Below the pieces are notes generated by a model, which was not told the DNA's origin, made no database searches, and saw only the letters and a program-made list of their open reading frames with translations. Positions 16,824 to 24,884 of a stretch of 64,000 nucleotides of DNA are shown here, piece after piece. The DNA lies in NCBI GenBank assembly GCA_039177505.1, contig JBCDFR010000001.1:62001-126000 (forward strand), in the 5' to 3' direction. How positions within the stretch are numbered: the first letter of the stretch is position 1; each line of letters begins with the position of its first letter. Source of the stretch: JABSQH01 sp039177505 (GTDB lineage Bacteria; Actinomycetota; Acidimicrobiia; Acidimicrobiales; Ilumatobacteraceae). A program made the translations under genes and the position numbers.

Positions 16824-17384
16824 CCGGTGTCGCGATGTTCCGGCCACTTGCGGTTCGTGCCACGCGAGCGCTCCAACGACCGACATCAGCGCGAAGCCGA
16901 CCGTGAAACCGCGACCTGCTCAGAAAATGGTGTCGGAAGACCGGAACGAACGCGCCCGTCGGGGGTTCGACGATCACTGCGATCTTCCGCCTCCCATCGC
17001 TCGATCACCGACGCCTAGCTTGAGTTGCGTTTGAGTGAGCCTTGAGCGTGGTGTGGCACGGTGTTTGTATAGGCCTAGCTGGACAACCGCAGGAGAGCAT
17101 CGCCGGCCGATCGATCGGCCACACGTGCGCAGGCATCACCGCTGCCGCGGTCGTTACCCCCACCAGCCTCAGCCAACTCGCGCAACAAGCCGGCGGGACC
17201 GCCGGAGCCCAAGGCCCGGCCGGACCTGACCGGGGCTATGTGTCGACGTCACCCTCCTCCCCGACACCTTGGCGGTGCCTGCTACCAACCCGAAACAAAC
17301 CCAACGGAACGCGTCAGGAGACGGTGGGGCGTCGTCGCCTATTGCGCCAACCGGGAGCCCACCCGGCGACCATCGACGCGGGAG
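16824..17384. other. 561-base stretch without a convincing gene
   Basis: Between the CoA transferase and the DUF6356 gene no frame has both a good start and coding character. The first 190 bases show nothing recognised. An ordered TTGAG repeat and a possible promoter lie at 17020-17073. After that, one frame from about 17115 to 17240 looks coding (Ala/Gly/Gln-rich, ending GTAGAQGPAGP), then the coding character shifts to another frame (LLPDTLAVPATNP, about 17248-17380). This could be a frameshifted remnant of a small secreted protein. A perfect 16-base palindrome GGCCGATCGATCGGCC sits at 17105-17120. Confidence 0.4.
17020..17073 (+). promoter_or_regulatory. Three TTGAG direct repeats at 11-base spacing with a possible -10 element
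   Basis: TTGAG occurs at 17020, 17031 and 17042, exactly one helical turn apart, as in operators of OmpR-type winged-helix activators, including SARP regulators. A possible -10 element TATAGG is at 17068-17073, although the 19-base gap to the last repeat is longer than in classical SARP promoters. The octamer GCCTAGCT flanks the array at 17013 and 17073. What is controlled is unclear because the frame downstream appears broken. Confidence 0.4.
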
Positions 17385-17624
17385 CTATGCGGCGAGGCGC
17401 TGCGGGGTGTTCGCCGCCCGCTTGCCGGTGGTCATCTGCTCGTGGAGCGCACATATCCGCCGGCTGGCGGTGCGTTCACACAACGAGGGCACCACCGCGT
17501 GAACGGCAGCAGCGACCGACGCCGCAGCCAAGGATGCCGCAAACCCGAGCGCAACTCGTGCGTGCTCGCCGTACGTCTCGTCGACCGATGCCGGGTGCTC
17601 GGTGAAATGGTGCCGCAGATCCAT
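17385..17624 (-). CDS. DUF6356 family small membrane protein
   Basis: The 79-residue protein begins with FTEHPASVDETYGEHARVAL, a hallmark of DUF6356 proteins, followed by one or two hydrophobic helices (about 25-52) and a basic C-terminus with SRRICALHEQM. The family has no known function; members are probably inner-membrane proteins. The ATG at 17624 gives the normal family length. It is divergent from the Lrp-family gene. Confidence 0.75.
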   Translation of the reverse strand: MDLRHHFTEHPASVDETYGEHARVALGFAASLAAASVAAAVHAVVPSLCERTASRRICALHEQMTTGKRAANTPQRLAA

Positions 17625-17737
17625 GTCTCCACCGTACGGATTTCCGCCATCGAAGGTGTTGCGAATTTCGCGCTGAATCTTTGCTGTTGCACATGATCTA
17701 TACGTCGATGTTCTTAATTGTGCAGTATTCTTCGATT

Positions 17738-18199
17738 GTGGACTCGATAGATCGGGAAATCGTGCGTCTCCTGCAGGACGACGCCAGTCGCAGCGCGCGT
17801 GAACTCGGCGATGCTGTCGGGCTCACCGCCACGCCGTGTTGGCGTCGCATCAGGGCCCTCGAAGACGACGGCACGATCGCCCGTCAGGTAGCCCTCGTCG
17901 ACCCGCACGCCGTCGGCCTCGACGTACTGGCGCTCGTGAACATCCGCACCAACGATCACAGTTCCGACTGGATCCGCCAGTTTCGCGCGGCGATCGCCGA
18001 TTTTCCCGAGGTGCTCGAGGCGTACCGCACGAGCGGCGACATCGACTACACCCTGAAAGTACGCGTATCGAGCATTCCTGCCTACGACAGCTTCTACCGG
18101 CGGCTGATCGACGCGATCGACCTGTACGACGTGCGCACGATATTCGTGATGGAAGAACTCAAAACGACAACCGCACTGCCCATCGACGACTCGATGTAG
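17738..18199 (+). CDS. Lrp/AsnC family transcriptional regulator
   Basis: A 153-residue regulator with an N-terminal helix-turn-helix (DSIDREIVRLLQDDASRSARELG, continuing TPCWRRIRALEDDG) and a C-terminal RAM ligand-binding domain (about 65-140). Lrp proteins sense amino acids and control nearby metabolism. The GTG at 17738 is taken as the start because the family begins at this point; an ATG at 17708 is an alternative. The upstream 60 bases are unusually AT-rich and probably contain the promoter. No obvious amino-acid target gene is adjacent. Confidence 0.88.
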   Translation: MDSIDREIVRLLQDDASRSARELGDAVGLTATPCWRRIRALEDDGTIARQVALVDPHAVGLDVLALVNIRTNDHSSDWIRQFRAAIADFPEVLEAYRTSGDIDYTLKVRVSSIPAYDSFYRRLIDAIDLYDVRTIFVMEELKTTTALPIDDSM

Positions 18200-18240
18200 C
18201 AGAGGTTCGGTGTAGCAGAGGTTTCGATGTATCAGAGCTC
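18190..18240 (+). repeat. Three imperfect tandem 16-17-base units at the 3' end of the Lrp gene
   Basis: The unit GATGTAGCAGAGGTT is present about three times in a row: the first copy includes the TAG stop of the Lrp gene, the second reads GGTGTAGCAGAGGTTT and the third GATGTATCAGAGCTC. It fills the gap between two convergent genes. It is probably a small local duplication. Confidence 0.6.
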
Positions 18241-18247
18241 GCCCGGA

Positions 18248-20980
18248 CTAGTGCTCGAGGAACCAGCGGGCGATCTGTGTCCGTGTCGACATCCCGAGCT
18301 TCGCCAAGATATTGCTGACGTGCGTCGACACGGTCTTGCGCGAGATGAACAGCGCCTCGGCGATCTGCCCGTTGGTCATGCCTTTCGCCACAAGGCTCGC
18401 AACGTCGTGCTCTCGTCCGGTGAGCTCACCGCCGGAGTCGGTCGACCGGCGGGTCGCGGCGAGTTGCGCGGCCTCATCACGTCGTTCGCCGGGCCAGTTC
18501 TCGAGCAGGTCGAGGGCGCGCTGTGCGCTCTGGCGCGATCCATCGACCTCGCCTTCACGGCGCTGCACGCGGGCCAAAGCGATCCACAGTTCGGCGTGGA
18601 TCGGATGGGGCACGTGTGACGCCATCGTCGACGCCTCCGGATCGACCGCTGAGAGCGCCGCCTCGATCATCGAGCGCGCGTCCGATTCGCCAGCGCGATC
18701 GGCCAACACTGCGTGCGCGACGTCGCTGCCGGCGGTGCCATCGCCGAAACGCTTGGCCAACTCGATGAGGTCGCGGGCCTCGACGCCCTTGCGCAGCATC
18801 GAGCGAAACGTCAATACAAGGAGCTCCGGGGAGTGGTGCACATCGCCCATGTCGGCGAGGGCCACCGCCAGCTCGTCGAGATCGGGCTCGCCGATCGTTG
18901 CCCGCACAGCGCGCAGCCATGCGTCGCGGCGGTCGCCGTCGGGCTCCGGGTCGTACGAGATCAGGCACAACGCCTCGTCGACATCGCCGGTTTCGAGCGT
19001 CAGCAGCGCATCAAGCCCGACGAGCGCGTCGTTCCAACGACTGTTCCCGCCCAGCACTCGCGACCGCCGAACTGCGGTGAGCGCGGCGGCGAGGTCGCCG
19101 CGTCCGATCGCCAGTTGGGCCCGGCGCTCGGCAAAACTGTGCACCGCCATCACGTCGGATCCGCTGCGAATCGCGGCGCGACGCATTTCGAGCAACGTGT
19201 TCTCGGCATCGTCGGGTGGTAGGCACGCACTCAGGTTGAACAACGCCCGCGCTGCGGTGAGATGGTCGCCGACTGCGGCACTCTGTTCAGCGAGATCGCG
19301 CAACACGGGGGCCACATCCGCGGCCGACTCGCTCTTGATCTGGGCGCTCGCCCGCTCGACCATCGCCAGGCGACGGATGTCGTCGGAATCGATCGCATCG
19401 GCCAACTCGATCGCACGGTCGGCGTACCCGATGGCCAGCTCGGTCTCGCGGTGCAACATGTTGTGTTGAGCCACCGCGACCAGCGCGCGCGCTCGTTGCT
19501 CGATGGGCGTGTCGTCATCGGTGCCGATCCGCAGCTGGTCGAAGGCCCTGCGCTCGCCGTCGCGATCACCGCCTTCGAAGGCGATCCGCCCGACGAGGGC
19601 GAGGGCCTCTGACAAGCGCAGCGATCCATTGCGCTCCTCGATGCGGCGCCAGCGGTCAGCGTGGCGGCGGGCGACGTCGAGGCGGCCAAGCAGCCACGCC
19701 GCACGAGCTGCAAGCTCGAGCAGTTCGGGGTGGTCGGGAAACGCATCGAGCGCTTCCTCGGCGACGAGCAGCGCCTGAAACGGCGAACCCGACTCGAGAT
19801 AGTCGCGGATGCCGGCCGGGGCGAGGAGCTCGACATCGTCGTCGCGGGCGGCCTTGATCGCATGACGAGCAATCGATGCGTGGTCGTTGGGACACAACTC
19901 GATGGTCGCTTCGAACGCCCGGCTGTGCAGGTGACGCTTCTCGCGGCCGAGGAGCGATGCGAGGATCGCTTCGCGCACCAACTCGTGGCGGAAGTGGAAG
20001 CGATCGACCGTGCGTTCTTCGAGCAAGCCTCTGGAGACGAGCAGGCGCAGCCGGGCGATCAGCTCGTCATCGTCGAAACCGCTGGCCGATCGCAGCACCT
20101 CGTAATCGGCCGACGATCCGAGCACGGCGGCCATCGACAACACCGACCGTTCGTCGTCACTCAGTTCGCCGAGCCGGTGACCGATCGCCTCGCTCAGGTT
20201 CCAGGGGATCGCCGATTCAAGCAACGACTTCGGATCACTGCGGTTGGCGATGAGGAACTCTTCGAGATAGAGCGGATTCCCGCCGGTACGCGTGGCCAAC
20301 GTGTCGACGAGGCGCTCGTCGGGCTCGTCACCGATGGCCGCAGCGACCATCGCGCTGATCTCGTCGTTGGTGAGCGGTTCCAGGCGTAGCCGCGATGGCT
20401 GACGGCGTTCAACGTGGCGCAGCAGCTCGATCCCCGGATGCCCCGGTGGGAGATCTTCAGGACGGTAGGTGCCGACCACCGTCGGTCGGTCGGGGGCGGT
20501 CAACACGCGCTCGACGATCTGCAGCGTCTCGACGTCAGCCCAGTGCAGATCCTCGACGACCAGGACATCGGGTTCGAGATGGCTGATCAGCGCGACACCG
20601 GCCGCAATCGGGTCGCCGGCCATCACGTCGGGCCCCGCGGGGTCGAGTCCAGTCAACCTGGGTGCGGTGGGCCCGAGGATCGCCGCAAGCATCTCCGCCG
20701 AGCCGATGAGGTCTTCAGGGATCGTTGTCCACCAGCTGACCGCCGGTTCGATCGCTGAACGGAACACGTCGAACGGTCGTCCGTATGACGTCGGCGAGCT
20801 GGTGCCGACCAGCACCGAGAGATCGGTACGGCTCAGTGCCTCACGCACGAGCCGTGACTTGCCGAGGCCGGACTCGCCAGAGACGAGGACGACGTCGCCA
20901 CGATTGCGGCCGATCACCTCTGTCAGCACGTCCAGTTCGTCTGAACGGCCGACGAAGGCCAAATCGCCGCGGGTGGTCAT
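18248..20980 (-). CDS. Large ATP-binding LuxR-family regulator (LAL/STAND type)
   Basis: The 910-residue protein has an N-terminal AAA-type STAND ATPase (Walker A SGESGLGKSRL near residue 35, Walker B VLVVEDLHWAD near 140), a long helical tetratricopeptide-like middle (about 350-830) and a C-terminal LuxR helix-turn-helix (LTGREHDVASLVAKGMTNGQ, ISRKTVSTHVSNILAKLG). This is the LAL layout of large transcriptional activators that respond to an unknown ligand. It starts at the ATG at 20980. The signal and targets are not evident; it lies downstream of a small frame and the CcdA/TlpA pair. Confidence 0.9.
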   Translation of the reverse strand: MTTRGDLAFVGRSDELDVLTEVIGRNRGDVVLVSGESGLGKSRLVREALSRTDLSVLVGTSSPTSYGRPFDVFRSAIEPAVSWWTTIPEDLIGSAEMLAAILGPTAPRLTGLDPAGPDVMAGDPIAAGVALISHLEPDVLVVEDLHWADVETLQIVERVLTAPDRPTVVGTYRPEDLPPGHPGIELLRHVERRQPSRLRLEPLTNDEISAMVAAAIGDEPDERLVDTLATRTGGNPLYLEEFLIANRSDPKSLLESAIPWNLSEAIGHRLGELSDDERSVLSMAAVLGSSADYEVLRSASGFDDDELIARLRLLVSRGLLEERTVDRFHFRHELVREAILASLLGREKRHLHSRAFEATIELCPNDHASIARHAIKAARDDDVELLAPAGIRDYLESGSPFQALLVAEEALDAFPDHPELLELAARAAWLLGRLDVARRHADRWRRIEERNGSLRLSEALALVGRIAFEGGDRDGERRAFDQLRIGTDDDTPIEQRARALVAVAQHNMLHRETELAIGYADRAIELADAIDSDDIRRLAMVERASAQIKSESAADVAPVLRDLAEQSAAVGDHLTAARALFNLSACLPPDDAENTLLEMRRAAIRSGSDVMAVHSFAERRAQLAIGRGDLAAALTAVRRSRVLGGNSRWNDALVGLDALLTLETGDVDEALCLISYDPEPDGDRRDAWLRAVRATIGEPDLDELAVALADMGDVHHSPELLVLTFRSMLRKGVEARDLIELAKRFGDGTAGSDVAHAVLADRAGESDARSMIEAALSAVDPEASTMASHVPHPIHAELWIALARVQRREGEVDGSRQSAQRALDLLENWPGERRDEAAQLAATRRSTDSGGELTGREHDVASLVAKGMTNGQIAEALFISRKTVSTHVSNILAKLGMSTRTQIARWFLEH

Positions 20981-21023
20981 GTGGTGATTCTTGTCGGTGC
21001 GGTGATGCTTATCGGTGCTGCAA

Positions 21024-21152
21024 CTACGAGCGGCGCCAGCGCATCAGCGACTGCAGGATCGAGGCCTGCTGTTCCGCGTCAGCCAGCCGGCGACGGTGCT
21101 CGACGAGCAGCAGCTCGGGGTGGAGTCCATCCAGCGGTGTCATGGACCCCAT
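21024..21152 (-). CDS. Possible small protein, 42 aa
   Basis: A 42-residue frame between ccdA and the LuxR gene on the same strand. It is charged and helical (LHPELLLVEHRRRLADAEQQ) and ends in RWRRS. The start is an ATG at 21152, with a second ATG three codons on. Support comes only from codon character and orientation, and no homologue is recognised from memory. It could be a short cytoplasmic adaptor or a chance frame. Confidence 0.35.
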   Translation of the reverse strand: MGSMTPLDGLHPELLLVEHRRRLADAEQQASILQSLMRWRRS

Positions 21153-21242
21153 GATGCCGACCTCAGGTAGGGCGATGCATCGGACAAGTGACCGATTTCA
21201 TGCACCGATGCCATGACCGGGGTCACATCCCGATCACGGCGA

Positions 21243-22151
21243 TCACACGGCGTCGGCGCGCGTCTCGTCGGGTGCTTCGGTCACAGCGGGCTCGATGGTG
21301 TTGGCCTCGGAACCGTCGCCCGGTGTCTCGTCGCTCGGCCCACGGCGCAGGAACACGAACGCCGCAGCGGCCCCGACCACCGCGGTGAGCACGATGGCCA
21401 CCGTGCGCCAGTGATCGTTGAGGAAGATCGTCGCCTCGGCCTGCTGTTGGAGTGCCCAGTCGGTGATCGGGTCGCCCTCCTCGCGGATGTCGACCCAGTA
21501 GAAGTACCACAGCAGGTAGGCACCCGAGATCACGACGAACGCAGCGGCGATCTTGTCGACGTACTGCATGCCGTTGCGCAGAATCTTCAACAGGCTGGTG
21601 TTGGCGAAGGCCAGCGCCACCGTGAGCGCCGAGACCAACAGCGCCATGCCTGCGCCGTAGGCCAACACGTTGCCGACGCCGGCGACCACACCGTCGCGGC
21701 TGGTGGTGGAGAACACGGTGGCGATGAACAGCCCGATCGTGCAGCCGATCGAGGCCACGGCGTAGGCCACGCCGAACACGAACATCGCCTTGGTCGTGTT
21801 CTTCGGCTCGCCGCCGGTGTTGATCTGCGGCGTCATGAACGGCAGCTTGTAGCCGAACAACATGGCGATGCCGAGCACGACCAACGCCACACCGATGATG
21901 CCGGTGGCGTACTTGGCGTTCTGGTCGATCCAGTTGGTGAAGTTGTACGAGATCACGCCGACGACGAGGAACACCGACAAGAACCCGGCTGACACGGCGG
22001 CGCTGACCAACAAGGCTCGGCGCATCGACGCTCGCTGCGACCCGGGCAACTGGCCCTGCATCCCGAGGAAGTACATCAAGTAGGTGGGCAGCAGGATGAA
22101 CCCACACGGGTTGACCGCTGCGACCAAACCGCGAATGAACGACAGGCTCAT
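21243..22151 (-). CDS. ccdA: CcdA/DsbD-type transmembrane thiol transporter
   Basis: The 302-residue integral membrane protein carries electrons from cytoplasmic thioredoxin across the membrane. It has about seven hydrophobic helices and the two family cysteines: Cys16 in NPCGF and one in SIGCTIG. A GGAGAG ribosome binding site precedes the ATG at 22151. It is 23 bases downstream of the TlpA-like gene, its likely electron acceptor. The soluble tail after residue 260 is acidic. The likely role is reduction of apocytochrome or oxidase-assembly thiols, consistent with the cytochrome-c-type oxidase in this window. Confidence 0.9.
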   Translation of the reverse strand: MSLSFIRGLVAAVNPCGFILLPTYLMYFLGMQGQLPGSQRASMRRALLVSAAVSAGFLSVFLVVGVISYNFTNWIDQNAKYATGIIGVALVVLGIAMLFGYKLPFMTPQINTGGEPKNTTKAMFVFGVAYAVASIGCTIGLFIATVFSTTSRDGVVAGVGNVLAYGAGMALLVSALTVALAFANTSLLKILRNGMQYVDKIAAAFVVISGAYLLWYFYWVDIREEGDPITDWALQQQAEATIFLNDHWRTVAIVLTAVVGAAAAFVFLRRGPSDETPGDGSEANTIEPAVTEAPDETRADAV

Positions 22152-22174
22152 GTGCTCTCCATCCTGTGCATGAA

Positions 22175-22801
22175 CTAGCTCGCTTCCTGGATCTGCGCCT
22201 CGACGGCTTGCAGCTCGTCGACGCTGTTTCGGAGCTGATCGGCGTCGAGCACGCCGGTCTGCTCGATGATCGTGCCATCGGAGGTGACGAACAGGGTGAC
22301 CGGGAACGCCACCGCACCAATCGCATCGGTGAGTTCGGCGAGCGGGTCTCGCAGCTGCTCGTAGGTCACCCCGCGTTCACCAGCGAATCGCTCCATCGAC
22401 TCGACCGAGTCGATGGTGTTGACGCCGACGAAGCGGACCTCGTCGCCGACTTCGCCGTGCACCTCGGCGAAGTCTGGGAGTTCTTTGGCGCACGGTGGGC
22501 ACGTCGAGAACCAGAAGTTGACCACCGTGGGCTGTCCGAGCAGCGACGTCGTGAGCACTTCGTTGTCATCGCGGTCGAACAGGGTGGCGACGGGGAGCAA
22601 ATCGCCTTCGACCACGTCGTTGCCGAGACCGTTGTTGGGGAAGGTCTCGACTGTCTGCGGGTTGTCGAGCACGGCGTCGGGTTCGTCGTCGCCGGAGCGG
22701 GCAATGAGATACCCCGCGCCAACGCTCACGACGACGGCGATCACCAGGGAGATCACCAACAGGCGCGGACGGATCTTCACCCGATGCAGGGTACTGAGCA
22801 C
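22175..22801 (-). CDS. TlpA/ResA-like membrane-anchored thioredoxin
   Basis: The protein of about 208 residues has an N-terminal anchor (about 14-34) and an extracytoplasmic thioredoxin fold with the active site FSTCPPC (Cys101, Cys104) and the cis-proline loop VAFPVTLFV. It probably reduces disulfides for cytochrome maturation and receives electrons from the adjacent CcdA-like protein. The GTG at 22801 is used; a GTG at 22780, giving a start just before KIRPRL, is also plausible. Confidence 0.88.
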   Translation of the reverse strand: MLSTLHRVKIRPRLLVISLVIAVVVSVGAGYLIARSGDDEPDAVLDNPQTVETFPNNGLGNDVVEGDLLPVATLFDRDDNEVLTTSLLGQPTVVNFWFSTCPPCAKELPDFAEVHGEVGDEVRFVGVNTIDSVESMERFAGERGVTYEQLRDPLAELTDAIGAVAFPVTLFVTSDGTIIEQTGVLDADQLRNSVDELQAVEAQIQEAS

Positions 22802-22891
22802 ATGAGAACAGGTCGTCCCACGGCCACGAAACGTTCCCTTACGGTCACGGTGCCACCGGGGTGGGCCGGGGCACCGCGACCGTCGGGGGGA

Positions 22892-23281
22892 TCATGCGAC
22901 GTCGACTGCAACGTCGGCGAGACCGGCATCGCGCGGGTTCACCGGGCCGAGCTCGTCGACGATCAACGCCGGACGAGGCCGCTTGGGCGGACGGCCGCAT
23001 GGGCGCTTGTTGGCAACAATGCGGCCGCCGGACAGCAGCTCGCCGCCCCACACGCCCCATGGTTCGGCACGTTCGAGGGCCTCGGCGAGACACGACGCCT
23101 GGAGTGGGCACCGGCGACACATCGCCTTGGCACGGGCGATGTCGATCACGTCGTCGGAGAAGAAGAGCGCGGTCAACGTGCCGTTCCCGTCGGCGCAACG
23201 CGCCGCTGGTGCCGTGCTCCCGGCGTCGGCGCCGGGAGCGTCAATACAGTCGGGTTCGCGGGGTTCGATGACGATGTTCAT
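22892..23281 (-). CDS. WhiB7-like Fe-S transcription factor
   Basis: The 129-residue protein belongs to the actinobacterial WhiB family, which binds a [4Fe-4S] cluster and the principal sigma factor. The ligands are Cys29, Cys55, Cys58 and Cys64; the GVWGG turn is at 76-80. After it comes an AT-hook-like stretch KRPCGRPPKRP (92-102), which places it near WhiB7, the activator of intrinsic antibiotic resistance. Typical WhiB7 has Arg where Cys95 is found here, but the GRP core is kept. A GAGGT ribosome binding site precedes the ATG at 23281. An intrinsic terminator lies in the leader. Confidence 0.85.
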   Translation of the reverse strand: MNIVIEPREPDCIDAPGADAGSTAPAARCADGNGTLTALFFSDDVIDIARAKAMCRRCPLQASCLAEALERAEPWGVWGGELLSGGRIVANKRPCGRPPKRPRPALIVDELGPVNPRDAGLADVAVDVA

Positions 23282-23372
23282 GGCGGTACCTCGTTGTCGG
23301 TGGTTGGTTCGTGGATTGCTTCGAAGCTTGTGGTGGTGCTGGTGATGCAGATCTGAATGGTTGAGACGGCCC

Positions 23373-23414
23373 GAAAAATCAGAAAGGCCGCCGGGTTCTT
23401 GAACCCGGCGGCCT
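23373..23414 (-). terminator. Strong intrinsic terminator between the 73-aa frame and the WhiB7-like gene
   Basis: On the minus strand a 14-base-pair stem (arms 23401-23414 and 23385-23398, core GGCCGCCGGGTTC) with almost no loop is followed by TTTCTGATTTTT. It begins 25 bases after the 73-residue frame and ends 92 bases before the WhiB7-like start. It either ends the small gene's transcript or acts as an attenuator in a WhiB7 leader; whiB7 leaders in mycobacteria contain a small upstream frame and such a terminator. Confidence 0.88.
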
Positions 23415-23438
23415 CGGAGAGGTGATCTGACGTTGGTG

Positions 23439-23660
23439 TTACGTCAACACTCCTGGCGAGACACCGGGATACGCATGCGGCTTGTTGGTCACGACCTGGA
23501 TCGAGTCGGTGCACATGTAGCCACCGGTGCCGCAGTACTCGAAGGTCGATGCGGATCGCGAGTTCGCGAGATTGCCGAAGAACGCCGACCACGAGGCAAC
23601 GGCAGACGCGCGGGCGCGATTGATGACTGGCTGTGCTGTGGTGTGCGACATCGTCACCAT
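23439..23660 (-). CDS. Small protein of unknown function, 73 aa, upstream of the WhiB7-like gene
   Basis: The frame starts at an ATG at 23660 preceded by AGGAAGGA at ideal spacing and ends 25 bases before a terminator; its third codon positions are about 77% G/C. The first half is Ser/Ala-rich; the second half contains a cysteine pair (EYCGTGGYMCTD) and a Pro/Gly tail. No family is recognised. Its place at the start of a transcript leading to whiB suggests either an independent small gene or a regulatory leader frame. A competing plus-strand frame here lacks a ribosome binding site. Confidence 0.6.
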   Translation of the reverse strand: MVTMSHTTAQPVINRARASAVASWSAFFGNLANSRSASTFEYCGTGGYMCTDSIQVVTNKPHAYPGVSPGVLT

Positions 23661-23801
23661 CGGTGCGTCCTTCCTGCTCGTGCTGTTGGTCGGTTGTTGC
23701 TTTGTTGCGCGCGCCGTGTTGGCGTCAGCGGGGTAGAGGAAACCACGACCGACGGCCACAGGTCAAGGAGGTTTCTCGCGAACCGGTGATTGAGCGCGAG
23801 C

Positions 23802-24872
23802 ATGAGTGCGGTGAGCTGGCAGCTCGACGTCATCGTGTTCGGCTGCGGGTGGCTACTCGGCTGGTGCCTGTTGTGGCGCCTCCGCCCGCTGCCGCCGCCT
23901 GGTGCGACGCGGCGCGAGGCCGTCGCTGTCGTCGTCCCGGCGCGCAACGAGGCCGAGGCCCTCCCCCGTTTGATTGTCCCGTTGGCCGACCAGCTGCGTC
24001 CCAACGACGAACTTGTGGTGGTCGACGATCACTCCGACGACGACACGGCGGCGATTGCAGCCAACAGCGGTGCCGTGGTCGTCGAGTCGCCGCCACTCCC
24101 GCCAGGGTGGTTGGGCAAGCCCCATGCGTGCGCCACGGGCGCAGCAGCAACCACTGCACCCGTGCTGGTCTTCCTCGACGCCGACGTGCGCCCCGCAGCC
24201 GACCTCCTCGACCGTCTCGTCGCAGCGCTGGATGTCGATCGGTCGCGAGTGGTGTCGGTACAGCCATGGCATCAAACCGACGGGCCCGGCGAACAAGCGA
24301 GCATCCTGGTGAACGTCGCCGCGTTGATGGGCTGCGGTGGGTTCACGCCGCTGGGGCCCGGCGCCGCAGCGAACGTCGCGTTCGGGCCGGTCATCGCCGT
24401 CGATCGAGAACGGTACGCGAGCGTCGGCGGTCACGGGGCGGCCTCGATCCGCACACAACACACCGAAGACATCGCCCTTGCACGCGCGGTCGGAGCATCG
24501 TCGCTGTACACCGGTCGGCCCGACACCCGCTTTCACATGTACCCGGGAGGATTCGGTGACACGGTGCGCGGGTGGAGCAGATCGTTGGCCACCGGGGCCG
24601 GCTCGACCCGGTGGTGGTGGCTACTCGCGACTGCCGCGTGGGTCGCCTCGCTCGCCGGTGGCTGGTTGGCGCTCCCGCTCCTCTATCCGCTGAGCGCTGC
24701 ACAGTTCTGGGTTCTCGGCCGGCGAGCCGGGTCGATCCACCCGCTCACCGCGATCCTGTTCCCGATCGCCGTGCTCGCGTTCGTGGTCATCTTCGTGCGC
24801 AGCGCATGGCTACGGCTGCGACGGCGCAACGTGACCTGGAAGGGCCGGGGGGTCGAGGCCAATCCCAGCTGA
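23802..24872 (+). CDS. Family 2 glycosyltransferase, CrtQ-like, membrane-bound
   Basis: The protein of about 356 residues has an N-terminal anchor, a GT-A catalytic domain with VVVPARNEAEALPRL, VVVDDHSDDDT and the metal-binding FLDADVR, the QHTEDIAL acceptor motif, and C-terminal membrane helices (about 270-335). This layout matches CrtQ-type glycosyltransferases that glucosylate carotenoid acids, and related lipid glycosyltransferases. An AAGGAGG sequence at 23764 is too far from the ATG at 23802, so the start is uncertain; TTG at 23790 is possible. No carotenoid genes are nearby. Confidence 0.82.
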   Translation: MSAVSWQLDVIVFGCGWLLGWCLLWRLRPLPPPGATRREAVAVVVPARNEAEALPRLIVPLADQLRPNDELVVVDDHSDDDTAAIAANSGAVVVESPPLPPGWLGKPHACATGAAATTAPVLVFLDADVRPAADLLDRLVAALDVDRSRVVSVQPWHQTDGPGEQASILVNVAALMGCGGFTPLGPGAAANVAFGPVIAVDRERYASVGGHGAASIRTQHTEDIALARAVGASSLYTGRPDTRFHMYPGGFGDTVRGWSRSLATGAGSTRWWWLLATAAWVASLAGGWLALPLLYPLSAAQFWVLGRRAGSIHPLTAILFPIAVLAFVVIFVRSAWLRLRRRNVTWKGRGVEANPS

Positions 24873-24884
24873 TTGAATGGTCTC

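Noticed and set aside
23439..23660. RiPP (modified peptide) precursor
   Set aside because: A small Cys-containing peptide invited this idea, but no modifying enzyme, transporter or protease is nearby.
23527..23736. Plus-strand frame of 69 codons with a hydrophobic helix
   Set aside because: It overlaps the minus-strand 73-aa frame, lacks a ribosome binding site and has poorer third-position G/C.
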